Assembly: GCA_017472635.1 (NCBI GenBank)
Contig: JAFUPU010000068.1
Span: 1 to 35,133 of the forward strand
DNA: 35,133 nucleotides
Reading direction: 5' to 3'
DNA from: Bacteroidaceae bacterium
Lineage (GTDB): Bacteria; Bacteroidota; Bacteroidia; Bacteroidales; Bacteroidaceae
This document shows positions 8,195 to 16,815 of this stretch, piece by piece. Position numbers and translations under genes: made by a program. Below the pieces are notes generated by a model. It made no database searches. It saw only the letters and a list, made by a program, of their open reading frames with translations, and had not been told where the DNA came from. Positions within the stretch are counted from its first letter, which is position 1. Every line of letters begins with the position of its first letter.

Positions 8195-9343
8195 TTAGGC
8201 GGTTACAGGTGCTTTCAGTGAATTGACAATCTCTTTAGCCGCTTTTTCAGAAGCTCCGGCTGGACCTAAAATGCGTATCATACGTTCGTATTCTTCAAGC
8301 ATGTTTTGTCGTTCCTCAGAATGGTTGTTGAGCAATGGCTTCAGTTCGTGACAAATGTTGTCTGCTGTCATGGTATGTGCCACCAATTCTCGTACGACTT
8401 CTCGATTGGCAATGAGGTTTACTAAAGATATGAAACGTACTTTTAGTATGTGTCTGCGTAAAAATGAGATGACTTTACCAATGGGGGTATAGTAGCAAAC
8501 GACCTGCGGAACCCTGAATAAGGCTGTCTCTAAAGTGGCAGTACCTGAAGTGACTAAAGCGGCCTGGGCATGTTGCAAGATTCGGTATGTTTCTCCGAAT
8601 AGAATCTTAACAGGATGTTCGCCTATATATTGCGCATAGTATTCGGGTGGGATGCCTGGAGCTCCGGCAAGTATTATTTGGTGTTGTGGGAAGTTGGATA
8701 GGGCTTCCAACATTATGGGTAAGTTGTCTTTGATTTCTTGTTTGCGGCTTCCAGCCAATAAGGCAATAATAGGTCGTTCGTCCAACTCATGTTGCCGATT
8801 GAATTCTTCTCGGTTGGCGGGATGGTTACTGATGAAATGGGTGACCGAGTCAACGCTGGGATTTCCGACATAGTGGATGGGGTAGTCGTGGCTATTGAAA
8901 AAGTCAATCTCAAATGGCAGAATAGAGTACAATTGGTCAATATCTCGTTTGATGTTCTTTATTCGGTATTCTTTCCATGCCCATATCTTGGGTGAGATAT
9001 AGTAATAGACAGGGATGGAGGTCTTTGCGTGAATGTATTTGGCAATGTCGAGGTTAAAGCCGGGATAGTCGATGAGAATGACCACATCGGGAGACCATTG
9101 GCAGATATCTTGTTTGCATAAACGCATGTTTGACAAGATGGTTGGCAGATGCATTAACACGGGGATGAATCCCATGTATGCTAACTCTCTGTAGTGTTTT
9201 ACCAATGTGCCTCCGACTGATTTCATCAAGTCTCCACCAAAGAAACGGAAATCAGCTTGTGGATCTTGTTGCAGCAGTGCACGCATCAAATTGGAGGCAT
9301 GCAGGTCGCCTGAAGCTTCACCGGCAATGAGGTAGTATTTCAT
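8195..9343 (-). CDS. lpxB: Lipid-A-disaccharide synthase LpxB
   Basis: Glycosyltransferase (family GT19) that joins lipid X and UDP-2,3-diacylglucosamine to form lipid A disaccharide at the inner face of the cytoplasmic membrane. The 382-residue length is normal. It begins with the family signature KYYLIAGEASGDLHASNLM. Other visible family segments are VVILIDYPGFNLDIAK, YYISPKIWAWKEYRIKNIK, LPFE, and in the C-terminal half LAGSRKQEIKDNLP and LVTSGTATLETALFRVPQVVCYY. The start at 9343 is fixed by the N-terminal signature. It follows surE with a 24-nt gap and is almost certainly co-transcribed with it. No other lpx genes are in the window. Confidence 0.97.
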   Translation of the reverse strand: MKYYLIAGEASGDLHASNLMRALLQQDPQADFRFFGGDLMKSVGGTLVKHYRELAYMGFIPVLMHLPTILSNMRLCKQDICQWSPDVVILIDYPGFNLDIAKYIHAKTSIPVYYYISPKIWAWKEYRIKNIKRDIDQLYSILPFEIDFFNSHDYPIHYVGNPSVDSVTHFISNHPANREEFNRQHELDERPIIALLAGSRKQEIKDNLPIMLEALSNFPQHQIILAGAPGIPPEYYAQYIGEHPVKILFGETYRILQHAQAALVTSGTATLETALFRVPQVVCYYTPIGKVISFLRRHILKVRFISLVNLIANREVVRELVAHTMTADNICHELKPLLNNHSEERQNMLEEYERMIRILGPAGASEKAAKEIVNSLKAPVTA

Positions 9344-9367
9344 AGGCTATAGTTTGCTCTTTTTATA

Positions 9368-10144
9368 TCAGAAGGAAAGGTCCCAATTGTTGTTTATTTG
9401 TTCCATTAGTTCGTAGGCGGTCAAGTCAATTTGGGTGGGGGTGATTGCCACGAAACCATTGTCAAGAGCCCATTTGTCAGTGTCTATGCTTTGAGGCTCA
9501 TGGTTTGTAAATTCACCGGTAATCCAATATAGCTTTTCGCCACTTCGCGGATGTAAGCAGTGGCACCATTCCCGTTCCCATCTGCCAATTGTTTGCCGAC
9601 ACACTTTTATCCCTTTGTATGGAGGGAGTTCAGGGAAGTTCACATTCAAACATGTACCATTGGGAAGTCCATGCTTCAAGGTCTGCTTGGTGATGTGGAC
9701 GACATAAGGTATGGTAGGTGAGAAGTCGGCATTGGGATTGTGGTCGCAGAGTGAATATCCAATAGATGGAATACCTTTCATACACCCTTCAAGCACTACT
9801 CCCATGGTGCCGGAATAGTGGACATTTACGGCTGAATTGTCACCATGGTTAATTCCACCGATAACCAGGTCGGGGGTGCGTGGCACAATTGTTTCGAGTG
9901 CCAGTTTTATACAATCGGTAGGTGTGCCGGAACATTTATAAATGTGCAATCCCTCTTCTTGATGTACGATAGAGAATGATATGGCTATTTGTGAGGTTAT
10001 GGCTGATGATGCACCTGAACGGGGCGAGTCGGGTGCCATTACAAAAATTTCACCTATAGAGCGTAGGGCTTGGATGAGTTCGTTGATTCCCTTTGCATCT
10101 ACTCCGTCATCGTTTGATATGAGAATAAGAGGTTTTTCTTGCAT
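9368..10144 (-). CDS. surE: 5'/3'-nucleotidase SurE
   Basis: Metal-dependent nucleoside monophosphate phosphatase of the SurE family, cytosolic. The 258 residues match the family. The N-terminal metal site is PLILISNDDGVDAKGI (N11, D12, D13). The loop MAPDSPRSGASSAIT follows, then GTPTDCIKLAL and the second metal-site motif GINHGDN. SGTMGVVLEG is also typical. It is the first gene of a surE-lpxB unit that diverges from parA, an arrangement seen in other Bacteroidales. A -7 box lies at 10183-10190. Confidence 0.97.
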   Translation of the reverse strand: MQEKPLILISNDDGVDAKGINELIQALRSIGEIFVMAPDSPRSGASSAITSQIAISFSIVHQEEGLHIYKCSGTPTDCIKLALETIVPRTPDLVIGGINHGDNSAVNVHYSGTMGVVLEGCMKGIPSIGYSLCDHNPNADFSPTIPYVVHITKQTLKHGLPNGTCLNVNFPELPPYKGIKVCRQTIGRWEREWCHCLHPRSGEKLYWITGEFTNHEPQSIDTDKWALDNGFVAITPTQIDLTAYELMEQINNNWDLSF

Positions 10145-10182
10145 ATGTGTGATTTTATATGATGATTAGCAGTTTGATGGTA

Positions 10183-10190
10183 CAAAATTA
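10183..10190 (-). promoter_or_regulatory. -7 box upstream of surE
   Basis: Minus-strand TAATTTTG matches TAnnTTTG, 39 nt before the surE ATG. No TTG at the right spacing upstream, so the -33 element is weak or absent. Confidence 0.42.
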
Positions 10191-10286
10191 AGCAAAAAAA
10201 AGCAAATCTGTATGCTTGAAAGAAAAATAAATCTTAATGTATGGAAAGGCTTGCAAAAAAAGCATAGTTTATTGAACTGAAAATCG

Positions 10287-10294
10287 TATCTTTG
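10287..10294 (+). promoter_or_regulatory. -7 box of the parAB operon
   Basis: TATCTTTG matches the Bacteroidetes -7 box. It implies a start near 10301 and a leader of about 150 nt before the parA ATG, which contains the 20-bp tandem repeat at 10347-10386. A -33 TTG is not at the usual spacing. Confidence 0.5.
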
Positions 10295-10346
10295 CCGTGT
10301 TGATAGGCTCTCTTATTTGTGCTTGATGTTGGAGCTTTGGGTGAAG

Positions 10347-10386
10347 TTATTAACAAAACGGGCGACTTATCAACAAAACGGGCAAC
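10347..10386 (+). repeat. Two tandem 20-bp repeats in the parA leader
   Basis: Two directly adjacent copies of TTATYAACAAAACGGGCRAC (10347-10366 and 10367-10386) differ at two positions only. Each opens with TTATYAACA, one mismatch beyond the DnaA-box core TTATNCACA. They lie between the predicted transcription start and the parA ATG (67 nt away). They could be an operator for parAB autoregulation, a DnaA-like site or a leader RNA element. Confidence 0.75.
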
Positions 10387-10453
10387 TCGTCGCTGTTTTT
10401 GTAGGTGCTTTGGTTTTTTATCACTTATTTCGCAGCCGATTAAAAGTGATTCT

Positions 10454-11227
10454 ATGGGAAAAATAATAGCTTTAGCGAATCAGAAGGGTGGTGTGGGAAA
10501 GACTACAACCACAATCAATCTGGCAGCATCGTTGGCTACATTGGAAAAAAAGGTGCTGGTGATAGATGCCGATCCTCAGGCAAATGCTTCTTCGGGTTTG
10601 GGGGTGGATATTCAACAAATAGATGGGTCAGTCTATGAATGTCTGATAAAGAAGATGGATATCCGCGAAGCCATTTACACAACCGATGTGATTGATAATT
10701 TGGATATCGTACCGTCTCATATCGATTTGGTTGGAGCGGAAATAGAGATGCTCAACCTGAAAAATCGTGAGAAGGTGATGAAAGATATGTTGGCACCATT
10801 GAAAAAAGAGTATGACTACATCTTGATTGACTGTTCGCCTTCATTGGGGCTGATAACTGTGAATTCATTGACAGCTGCAGACTCGGTTATCATTCCGGTG
10901 CAGTGTGAATATTTTGCGTTGGAGGGAATCAGCAAGCTGTTGAATACAATCAAGATTATCAAGTCGAAATTGAATCCGACATTGGAGATAGAGGGATTCT
11001 TGCTAACAATGTACGATTCACGCCTCCGTTTGCATAACCAAGTGTATGATGAGGTAAAGCGCCATTTTCAGGAACTGGTGTTCCGTACTGTGATACAGCG
11101 TAATGTGAAGTTAAGTGAAGCTCCCAGTCATGGAATTCCGGTAATCCTATACGATGCAGATTCGACAGGCGCGCGTAATCATTTGGCATTGGCGCAAGAG
11201 ATTGTCAAACGTAATGATAAAGAATGA
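10454..11227 (+). CDS. parA: Chromosome-partitioning ATPase ParA (Soj)
   Basis: 257-residue Walker-type ATPase that, with ParB, moves chromosome origins over the nucleoid. The deviant Walker A is KGGVGKTT at 11-18 (with the signature Lys of ParA/MinD proteins). Walker A' is VLVIDADPQANASSGLG (35-50). Walker B is YDYILIDCSPSLG. I chose the ATG at 10454 (MGKIIALANQKGG). An upstream GTG reading from 10319 adds 45 residues of Cys/Arg-rich sequence foreign to the family and would run through the leader repeats. The short N-terminus without a DNA-binding helix-turn-helix marks it as the chromosomal (Soj, type Ib-like) form, not a plasmid type Ia ParA. parB follows after 14 nt. Confidence 0.97.
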   Translation: MGKIIALANQKGGVGKTTTTINLAASLATLEKKVLVIDADPQANASSGLGVDIQQIDGSVYECLIKKMDIREAIYTTDVIDNLDIVPSHIDLVGAEIEMLNLKNREKVMKDMLAPLKKEYDYILIDCSPSLGLITVNSLTAADSVIIPVQCEYFALEGISKLLNTIKIIKSKLNPTLEIEGFLLTMYDSRLRLHNQVYDEVKRHFQELVFRTVIQRNVKLSEAPSHGIPVILYDADSTGARNHLALAQEIVKRNDKE

Positions 11228-11241
11228 AATAAGGAATAAAT

Positions 11242-12132
11242 ATGGCAGTACATAAAAAGTTTTCCGCATTGGGAAGAGGGTTGGATGCACTGATATCAAC
11301 CGATGAGGTGAAGACTGAAGGTTCCTCATCGATTCATGAAATACCGATTGAGCAGATAGAGGTGAATCCCAACCAACCCCGTCGTGAATTTGACCAGACG
11401 GCTTTACAAGAATTGGCAGATTCAATCTCTGAAATAGGAATCATTCAGCCTATCACTTTGCGTAAAATGGATGAAGAGACCTATCAGATTATCGCTGGTG
11501 AACGCCGTTATCGTGCATCTCAATTAGCAGGTTTGCGTGCTATTCCAGCCTATATCCGCACAGCAGATGATGAGAATGTGATGGAGATGGCTTTGATTGA
11601 GAATATCCAGCGGGAAGATTTGAACTCATTGGAGATTGCGTTGGCATATCAAGGACTGATAGAACAATATGGATTGACGCAAGAACGATTGAGTGAACGG
11701 GTTGGTAAAAAGCGTACGACCATTGCCAATTATCTGCGTTTGTTAAAGTTGCCTGCTCCTATACAAGTCGCTTTGCAAAACAAAGAGATTGATATGGGGC
11801 ATGCCCGTGCTTTGCTTACTCTTGATAATCCGACATTACAGATTCGCATGTTTGAAGAGATTGTGCGTGAAGGGTATTCGGTGAGAAAGGTAGAGCAGAT
11901 GGTGAAAGCTCTGAATGAAGGAGAGAGTGTAGACAGTGGCTCAAAAAAGATAGTACCTCGTGGTGCCAAATTGCCGGAAGAATATAATTTGCTTAAGCAA
12001 CAACTCTCTAATTTCTTCCATAGTAAAGTGCAACTCTCTTGCTCGTCGAAAGGGAAGGGTAAAATCAGCATTCCGTTCAATAGTGAGGAGGACTTGGAAC
12101 GGATTGTCGGCATTCTTGATCAGTTGAAATAG
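11242..12132 (+). CDS. parB: Chromosome-partitioning protein ParB (Spo0J)
   Basis: 296-residue centromere-binding CTPase clamp. The N-terminal LGRGLDALI (10-18) is the segment that stimulates ParA ATPase. The ParB/Srx CTP-binding domain follows, with IEVNPNQPRREFD (39-51), GERRYRASQLAGL (86-98) and the box-III-like MALIENIQREDLN. A helix-turn-helix region (about 130-190, TQERLSERVGKKRTTIANYLRLLKLP) and a C-terminal dimerisation segment complete it. Co-transcribed with parA (14-nt gap) and probably with the next two genes. I see no canonical parS (TGTTTCACGTGAAACA) in the window. Confidence 0.97.
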   Translation: MAVHKKFSALGRGLDALISTDEVKTEGSSSIHEIPIEQIEVNPNQPRREFDQTALQELADSISEIGIIQPITLRKMDEETYQIIAGERRYRASQLAGLRAIPAYIRTADDENVMEMALIENIQREDLNSLEIALAYQGLIEQYGLTQERLSERVGKKRTTIANYLRLLKLPAPIQVALQNKEIDMGHARALLTLDNPTLQIRMFEEIVREGYSVRKVEQMVKALNEGESVDSGSKKIVPRGAKLPEEYNLLKQQLSNFFHSKVQLSCSSKGKGKISIPFNSEEDLERIVGILDQLK

Positions 12133-12152
12133 AACAAACAAAGAAAACAAAG

Positions 12153-13019
12153 TTGGAAACAATCAAACGCATATATCGGATTCTGCTATTGGGGGTGTTC
12201 CTTTGCTTCGTCAGTAGTGAGTGGTATGAACTTTATGCGCAGTCGGAAGCAGACACCGTACAGCGTGAGTTGCCTCAGGCCATGCAACGACGATTGCGTA
12301 TGAAACAACGGCATTTGAAAACTTCGGAAAGTTTGCGTAACGATTCGATAAAAGAAGAGAATCAACCTCAAGAGGTAGAGCCGGTTGTCGAACGAGACAG
12401 TATTGCAGAACAGAATGCAGAAGCAATGAGTGTGTTAGAACAACCGGTACATAGCGATACTTTATTGAAAGAAATGCCAGCAATGGAAGAGCCTTTGGCG
12501 GAAGAACCTTTTGAGAAAAAACGTTTTATTCCCGACCCGGCAAAAGCCACTTGGTTGGCTGTTGTTTTTCCAGGAGGTGGGCAAATTTATAACCGTAAAT
12601 ATTGGAAATTGCCGATTATTTATGGGGGATTTGTCGGATGTGCATATGCTTTGACATGGAATGGTCAGATGTATTCTGATTATTCACAAGCTTATCTGGA
12701 TATCATGGATGATGGCCCTGAGACAGATAGTTATTTGGACTTATTGCCTCCCGGATATAATGTAGATGCCAATATGGAGTATCTGAAAAAGGTGATTAAA
12801 CGAAAGAAGGATTCATATCGTCGGTATCGCGATTTGAGCATTTTTTGTTTCATAGGTGTTTACATCGTTTCTATCATAGATGCATATGTGGATGCAGAGT
12901 TGGCAAGCTTTGACATATCTAAAGATTTGACCCTGAAGATGGAACCGGCAATAATCAATAATGAGCGGAATTTGAAAGAGGGAAACTCTTATGGTTTGCA
13001 ATGTAGTCTGCGGTTTTGA
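12153..13019 (+). CDS. DUF5683 domain-containing membrane/exported protein
   Basis: 288-residue protein of the DUF5683 type, commonly found next to parB in Bacteroidales; function not known. The N-terminal hydrophobic stretch (about 7-28, IYRILLLGVFLCFVSSEWYELYAQS) is a signal peptide or anchor. A long Glu/Gln-rich low-complexity segment (30-120) follows. The conserved part starts at FIPDPAKATWLAVVFPGGGQIYNRKYWKLPIIYGGFVGCAYAL (about 124-166), with a second hydrophobic segment LSIFCFIGVYIVSIIDAYVDAEL near the C-terminus. The glycine-rich FPGGGQIYNRKYWK motif also occurs in TM2-like proteins. The start is a TTG at 12153, as no ATG precedes the signal sequence in frame. It lies 20 nt after parB and 41 nt before the lytic transglycosylase. 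Confidence 0.85.
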   Translation: METIKRIYRILLLGVFLCFVSSEWYELYAQSEADTVQRELPQAMQRRLRMKQRHLKTSESLRNDSIKEENQPQEVEPVVERDSIAEQNAEAMSVLEQPVHSDTLLKEMPAMEEPLAEEPFEKKRFIPDPAKATWLAVVFPGGGQIYNRKYWKLPIIYGGFVGCAYALTWNGQMYSDYSQAYLDIMDDGPETDSYLDLLPPGYNVDANMEYLKKVIKRKKDSYRRYRDLSIFCFIGVYIVSIIDAYVDAELASFDISKDLTLKMEPAIINNERNLKEGNSYGLQCSLRF

Positions 13020-13060
13020 TATACCTCTGTACCTACTTTATAATATTAAGGAGAAGGAAA

Positions 13061-14341
13061 ATGAAGAAATTAATTGTTATATGTTCAATAATGGGATGCG
13101 TCCAAATGGCAGCTGCCGCGATAAGCGACAGTGTTATGGTTCATGATGAACAGACAGGGTCAAGCCAGTTTGTTGAACTTCCTCAAGGAATGACGGATGA
13201 TGTGGATAGCTTATTGAATCTTTGGTATTCGAAAAACTATCTCAGCTATGTTGATGATTGTAATTCTACCGGAGTAAATCCTGTATTCAGCGATTCGGTG
13301 TATGTTGACCGTCTGTCTCGCATTTCAGCTATTATGGAGATGCCTTACAACGATGTCGTACGTAAGATGATAGACCTCTATGCTGAAAAACTCCGTTATA
13401 AAGTCTCCTATATGTTAGGAGCTATGAATTTTTATATGCCAATATTTGAAGAGGCTTTAGACTTATATGATATCCCCAATGAACTGAAATATCTGCCCGT
13501 TATAGAGTCTGCCTTAAATCCTTCGGCAGTATCTCGTGCCGGAGCCTCTGGATTGTGGCAGTTTATTGTAAGTACAGGCAAACTTTATGGCCTTCATTCT
13601 GACAGTTGGATTGATGAGCGCAGAGACCCAATTAAGGCTTCTTATGCGGCAGCCCGTTATTTAAAAGATTTGCATGATATATATGGTGATTGGAATCTGG
13701 TTATAGCTGCTTACAATTGTGGACCGGGAAATGTGAACAAAGCGATGCATCGTGCCGGTGGAATAAAGGATTATTGGGCTATCTATAATTATCTGCCGCG
13801 TGAAACACGTGGATATGTGCCGGCTTTTATTGCTGCCAATTACATCATGAACTATTATTGTGAGCATAATATATGTCCGATGGATGCCCAACTTCCTGCA
13901 GCTACAGATACAATCGTGATATCTCGTGAACTCCATCTTCAGCAGGTGGCAGATTTGTGTGGAGTAGAATTGGAACAGTTGCGTGCCTTGAATCCACAAT
14001 ATAAGCGCGATGTAGTGCCAGGAAATTCACGTGAATGTATATTGCGCCTGCCTTGTGAGGCTATCGGTAACTTTATAGAGCTTGGTGATTCGGTATATAA
14101 CCACAAAGCTAATGAGTTCTTCAAGAAACGTAAGCGGGTGGAGGTGAAAAGCTCAGTTGCTTCGGCTGGTAAGAAAGGTGCAGGTAAAGGCTCTTCCATT
14201 TTCTATCACCGAATAAAGAAGGGGGAAACACTTTCTACCATTGCACGTAAGTATGGAGTGACTGTTTCGCAATTGAAAAAGTGGAATAAGTTGAAAAATA
14301 CGAAGATTACGGCGGGTAAGCGCTTGATTATCTATCGTTAG
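13061..14341 (+). CDS. Membrane-bound lytic murein transglycosylase with LysM domain (MltD-like)
   Basis: 426-residue exported peptidoglycan lytic transglycosylase. The signal peptide is MKKLIVICSIMGCVQMAAAA; an upstream in-frame start at 13016 would overlap the previous stop and spoil it. The SLT (GH23) domain spans about 125-255. The catalytic Glu is E149 in LKYLPVIESALNP, followed by the diagnostic SRAGASGLWQFI and the AAYNCGPGNVNKAM motif. The C-terminus (about 380-426) is a LysM peptidoglycan-binding domain, YHRIKKGETLSTIARKYGVTVSQLKKWN. It lacks the multiple LysM repeats of E. coli MltD. Last gene of the parA-parB-DUF5683 unit, followed by a terminator. Confidence 0.94.
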   Translation: MKKLIVICSIMGCVQMAAAAISDSVMVHDEQTGSSQFVELPQGMTDDVDSLLNLWYSKNYLSYVDDCNSTGVNPVFSDSVYVDRLSRISAIMEMPYNDVVRKMIDLYAEKLRYKVSYMLGAMNFYMPIFEEALDLYDIPNELKYLPVIESALNPSAVSRAGASGLWQFIVSTGKLYGLHSDSWIDERRDPIKASYAAARYLKDLHDIYGDWNLVIAAYNCGPGNVNKAMHRAGGIKDYWAIYNYLPRETRGYVPAFIAANYIMNYYCEHNICPMDAQLPAATDTIVISRELHLQQVADLCGVELEQLRALNPQYKRDVVPGNSRECILRLPCEAIGNFIELGDSVYNHKANEFFKKRKRVEVKSSVASAGKKGAGKGSSIFYHRIKKGETLSTIARKYGVTVSQLKKWNKLKNTKITAGKRLIIYR

Positions 14342-14381
14342 TAGCAACAGAAAAAAGAGTTGCAGTGTTGAAAAAATGAAG

Positions 14382-14430
14382 AAGGTTCATCTCTTGACAA
14401 TAAAAAGATGAACCTTTTTTGTTTTTTTTA
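14382..14430 (+). terminator. Terminator of the parAB operon
   Basis: 11-bp stem AAGGTTCATCT (14382-14392) with AGATGAACCTT (14406-14416), 13-nt loop, then a long T-rich tail to about 14429. It lies 40 nt after the transglycosylase stop. Confidence 0.85.
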
Positions 14431-14463
14431 CATCTAACACGAAGGAGTTTCGTAGAATTTGGT

Positions 14464-14471
14464 TATTTTTG
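14464..14471 (+). promoter_or_regulatory. -7 box upstream of rel
   Basis: TATTTTTG matches TAnnTTTG, 25 nt before the rel ATG and just past the preceding terminator. The -33 element is not clear. Confidence 0.5.
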
Positions 14472-14496
14472 CATTTTCGCATAAAAAGCAAGGATT

Positions 14497-16767
14497 ATGG
14501 TAGATCAGACGAAAAAAGAATTGCAAGAAGAGGCTTTGATAAACGAAGCTTTTCAAAAGTTGTTGGATTGTTATTTGGCATCGAAGCATCGTAAGAAGGT
14601 TGAACTAATAACCAAGGCCTTTAATTTTGCAAAACAAGCTCATAAAGGAGTACGTCGGCGTTCAGGAGAACCTTATATTATGCATCCTATTGCTGTGGCA
14701 CAAATTGTGTGTGAAGAGATAGGTTTGGGGTCGACCTCTATTTGTTCTGCTCTGTTGCATGATGTGGTTGAAGACACTGATTATACAGTTGAAGATATCG
14801 AAAATATCTTCGGTTCGAAGATTGCCCAAATTGTGGATGGACTAACCAAGATATCGGGAGGTATCTTTGGCGATCATGCCTCGAGTCAGGCGGAAAACTT
14901 CAAGAAGTTGCTGCTTACCATGTCAGAGGATATACGGGTTATCTTGATTAAGATAGCTGACCGTCTGCATAATATGCGTACATTAGGCTCAATGCTTCCG
15001 AGCAAGCAATATAAGATTGCAGGTGAAACTCTCTATATCTATGCTCCTTTGGCAAACCGTTTGGGGTTGAATAAAATAAAAACTGAGTTAGAAGACCTTA
15101 GTTTTAAGTATGAACACCCCGAAAAATATAAAGAGATTTCTGATAAACTGCAGGCAACCCAGTTAGAACGGAGCAATGTCTTTGAAGATTTTATAGCTCC
15201 TATTAAGCAACAATTGGATGCAATGGGATTTACTTACCGGATAGAAGATCGCATAAAGACTCCCTATTCGATTTGGAACAAGATGCAAAACAAGCATGTT
15301 GCATTTGAAGAAATTTATGATATTCTGGCTGTACGTATCATATTTACTCCTTTGATACCCGAGGAGGAGATGAACGAATGTTTTGATATTTATGTTTCGA
15401 TGTGTAAGATTTACAAGTCGCATCCCGACCGCCTTCGCGATTGGGTGAGTCGGCCCAAATCTAATGGGTATCAAGCATTGCATGTGACATTGATGAGTGC
15501 GGGGGGAGAGTGGATTGAGGTACAGATTCGTAGTGACCGCATGAATGATGTTGCCGAACATGGGTTTGCAGCTCATTGGAAGTATAAAGAAGGGGGAGGA
15601 AGTGAAGATGAAGGTGAACTCGACAAGTGGTTGCATACTATCAAAGAAATATTAGACGATCCGCAGCCTGATGCGATGGATTTCCTTGATACTATCAAGC
15701 TCAATCTTTTTGCTTCCGAGATTTTTGTATTTACTCCCAAAGGTGAACTTCGTACTATGCCTCAAAATAGTACAGCACTCGATTTCGCATTCTCAATTCA
15801 CACCTTCTTGGGTAGCCATTGTATAGGTGCCAAAGTAAACCACAAGTTGGTGCCTTTGAGCCATCCTTTGCAAAGTGGAGACCAGGTGGAAATCATTACC
15901 TCCAAGAGTCAGCATGTTACCTCTGCCTGGTTGAATTATGCCACAACAGCCAAAGCCCGTACAAAGATAATGGCTATATTGCGTAAAGAGCAGCGAACAG
16001 CTCAAAAGGTTGGAGAAGAGATGTGCAATGAATTTTTCGCGAAGGCAGATTTAGAGCCCAATACAATTGATTTAGAGAAACTTTGTCAGGCACATGAAGT
16101 AGCAAATAAAGAGGAATTCTATGTAGCTATAGGGCTGAAAAAAATTGTATTAGGACAATCTGATTTAGATTTGCTTAAAGAAAAACAGCCCGGAGGTGTC
16201 AATGCTTGGAAAAAGTATTTGACGTTTAACTTCGTAGGAACTCGTGGAGGAAAAAACCGTAAGTCTGAAGAGAAGGGTGAGAAACTGCTGAATATAAAGG
16301 AGCTTGATCGCAAGAAACCACTGCTGCTTACTGAAGAAACCATCCAGAATAATGGGTATATAATGGCAGAGTGTTGTAATCCGATTCCGGGAGATGACGT
16401 GCTTGGATTCATTGATGAAAAAGACCGGATAGTCATTCATAAGCGTAAGTGTAAAGTTGCCACTCGCTTGAAGAGTAGTTTCGGAAATAAGATTCTGGCT
16501 GCAGAATGGGATACGCACAAAACCTTGTTTTTCCCTGTGGAATTGTGTTTGAAAGGTATTGATGGAGTGGGGGTGTTGAACTCGATTACAGAAATCATAT
16601 CCCGCCAGTTGAATGTGAATATTCATCGTCTCTCTTTTGAAACAAATGATGGAATTTTTGAAGGGTATATCCATCTTTATGTTCACGATGTAGAAGATGT
16701 GAAGATTATCTGTAAGAATCTGAAAAAGATAGAACAAATAAATAGTGTTACCCGTATAGAACGTTGA
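14497..16767 (+). CDS. Bifunctional (p)ppGpp synthetase/hydrolase (RelA/SpoT family)
   Basis: 756-residue stringent-response enzyme that makes and degrades (p)ppGpp. The N-terminal HD hydrolase domain looks intact: MHP (H63), LLHDVVEDT (H88, D89, E92, D93) and IKIADRLHNMRTL. The synthetase domain contains RIKTPYSIWNKM, the RIIF strand, SRPKSNGYQALHVTL and VAEHGFAAHWKYKEG. A TGS domain (VFTPKGELRTMPQNSTALDFAFSIHT) and, after a Lys-rich linker, a conserved Cys region (AECCNPIPGDDVLGF) and a C-terminal ACT domain (about 680-756) follow. Because both catalytic sites are present I call it a Rel-type bifunctional enzyme, not a hydrolase-dead RelA. It has its own -7 box. The next gene starts 48 nt later and may be co-transcribed. 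Confidence 0.95.
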   Translation: MVDQTKKELQEEALINEAFQKLLDCYLASKHRKKVELITKAFNFAKQAHKGVRRRSGEPYIMHPIAVAQIVCEEIGLGSTSICSALLHDVVEDTDYTVEDIENIFGSKIAQIVDGLTKISGGIFGDHASSQAENFKKLLLTMSEDIRVILIKIADRLHNMRTLGSMLPSKQYKIAGETLYIYAPLANRLGLNKIKTELEDLSFKYEHPEKYKEISDKLQATQLERSNVFEDFIAPIKQQLDAMGFTYRIEDRIKTPYSIWNKMQNKHVAFEEIYDILAVRIIFTPLIPEEEMNECFDIYVSMCKIYKSHPDRLRDWVSRPKSNGYQALHVTLMSAGGEWIEVQIRSDRMNDVAEHGFAAHWKYKEGGGSEDEGELDKWLHTIKEILDDPQPDAMDFLDTIKLNLFASEIFVFTPKGELRTMPQNSTALDFAFSIHTFLGSHCIGAKVNHKLVPLSHPLQSGDQVEIITSKSQHVTSAWLNYATTAKARTKIMAILRKEQRTAQKVGEEMCNEFFAKADLEPNTIDLEKLCQAHEVANKEEFYVAIGLKKIVLGQSDLDLLKEKQPGGVNAWKKYLTFNFVGTRGGKNRKSEEKGEKLLNIKELDRKKPLLLTEETIQNNGYIMAECCNPIPGDDVLGFIDEKDRIVIHKRKCKVATRLKSSFGNKILAAEWDTHKTLFFPVELCLKGIDGVGVLNSITEIISRQLNVNIHRLSFETNDGIFEGYIHLYVHDVEDVKIICKNLKKIEQINSVTRIER

Positions 16768-16815
16768 CGTGCTCCGCTGGAAAAGGCTATTGGAAAGATA
16801 GATAGGTATTGAGCA

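Noticed and set aside
10319-10453. 45-residue N-terminal extension of ParA from an upstream GTG
   Set aside because: The extension is Cys/Arg-rich, unlike any ParA N-terminus, and covers the leader repeat. The ATG at 10454 gives the canonical MGKIIALANQKGGVGKT.
14025-14036. ATTCACGTGAAT dyad as a parS site for the nearby ParB
   Set aside because: Only the CACGTG centre and two flanking bases each side agree with TGTTTCACGTGAAACA; six outer positions differ, and it lies inside the transglycosylase coding sequence.
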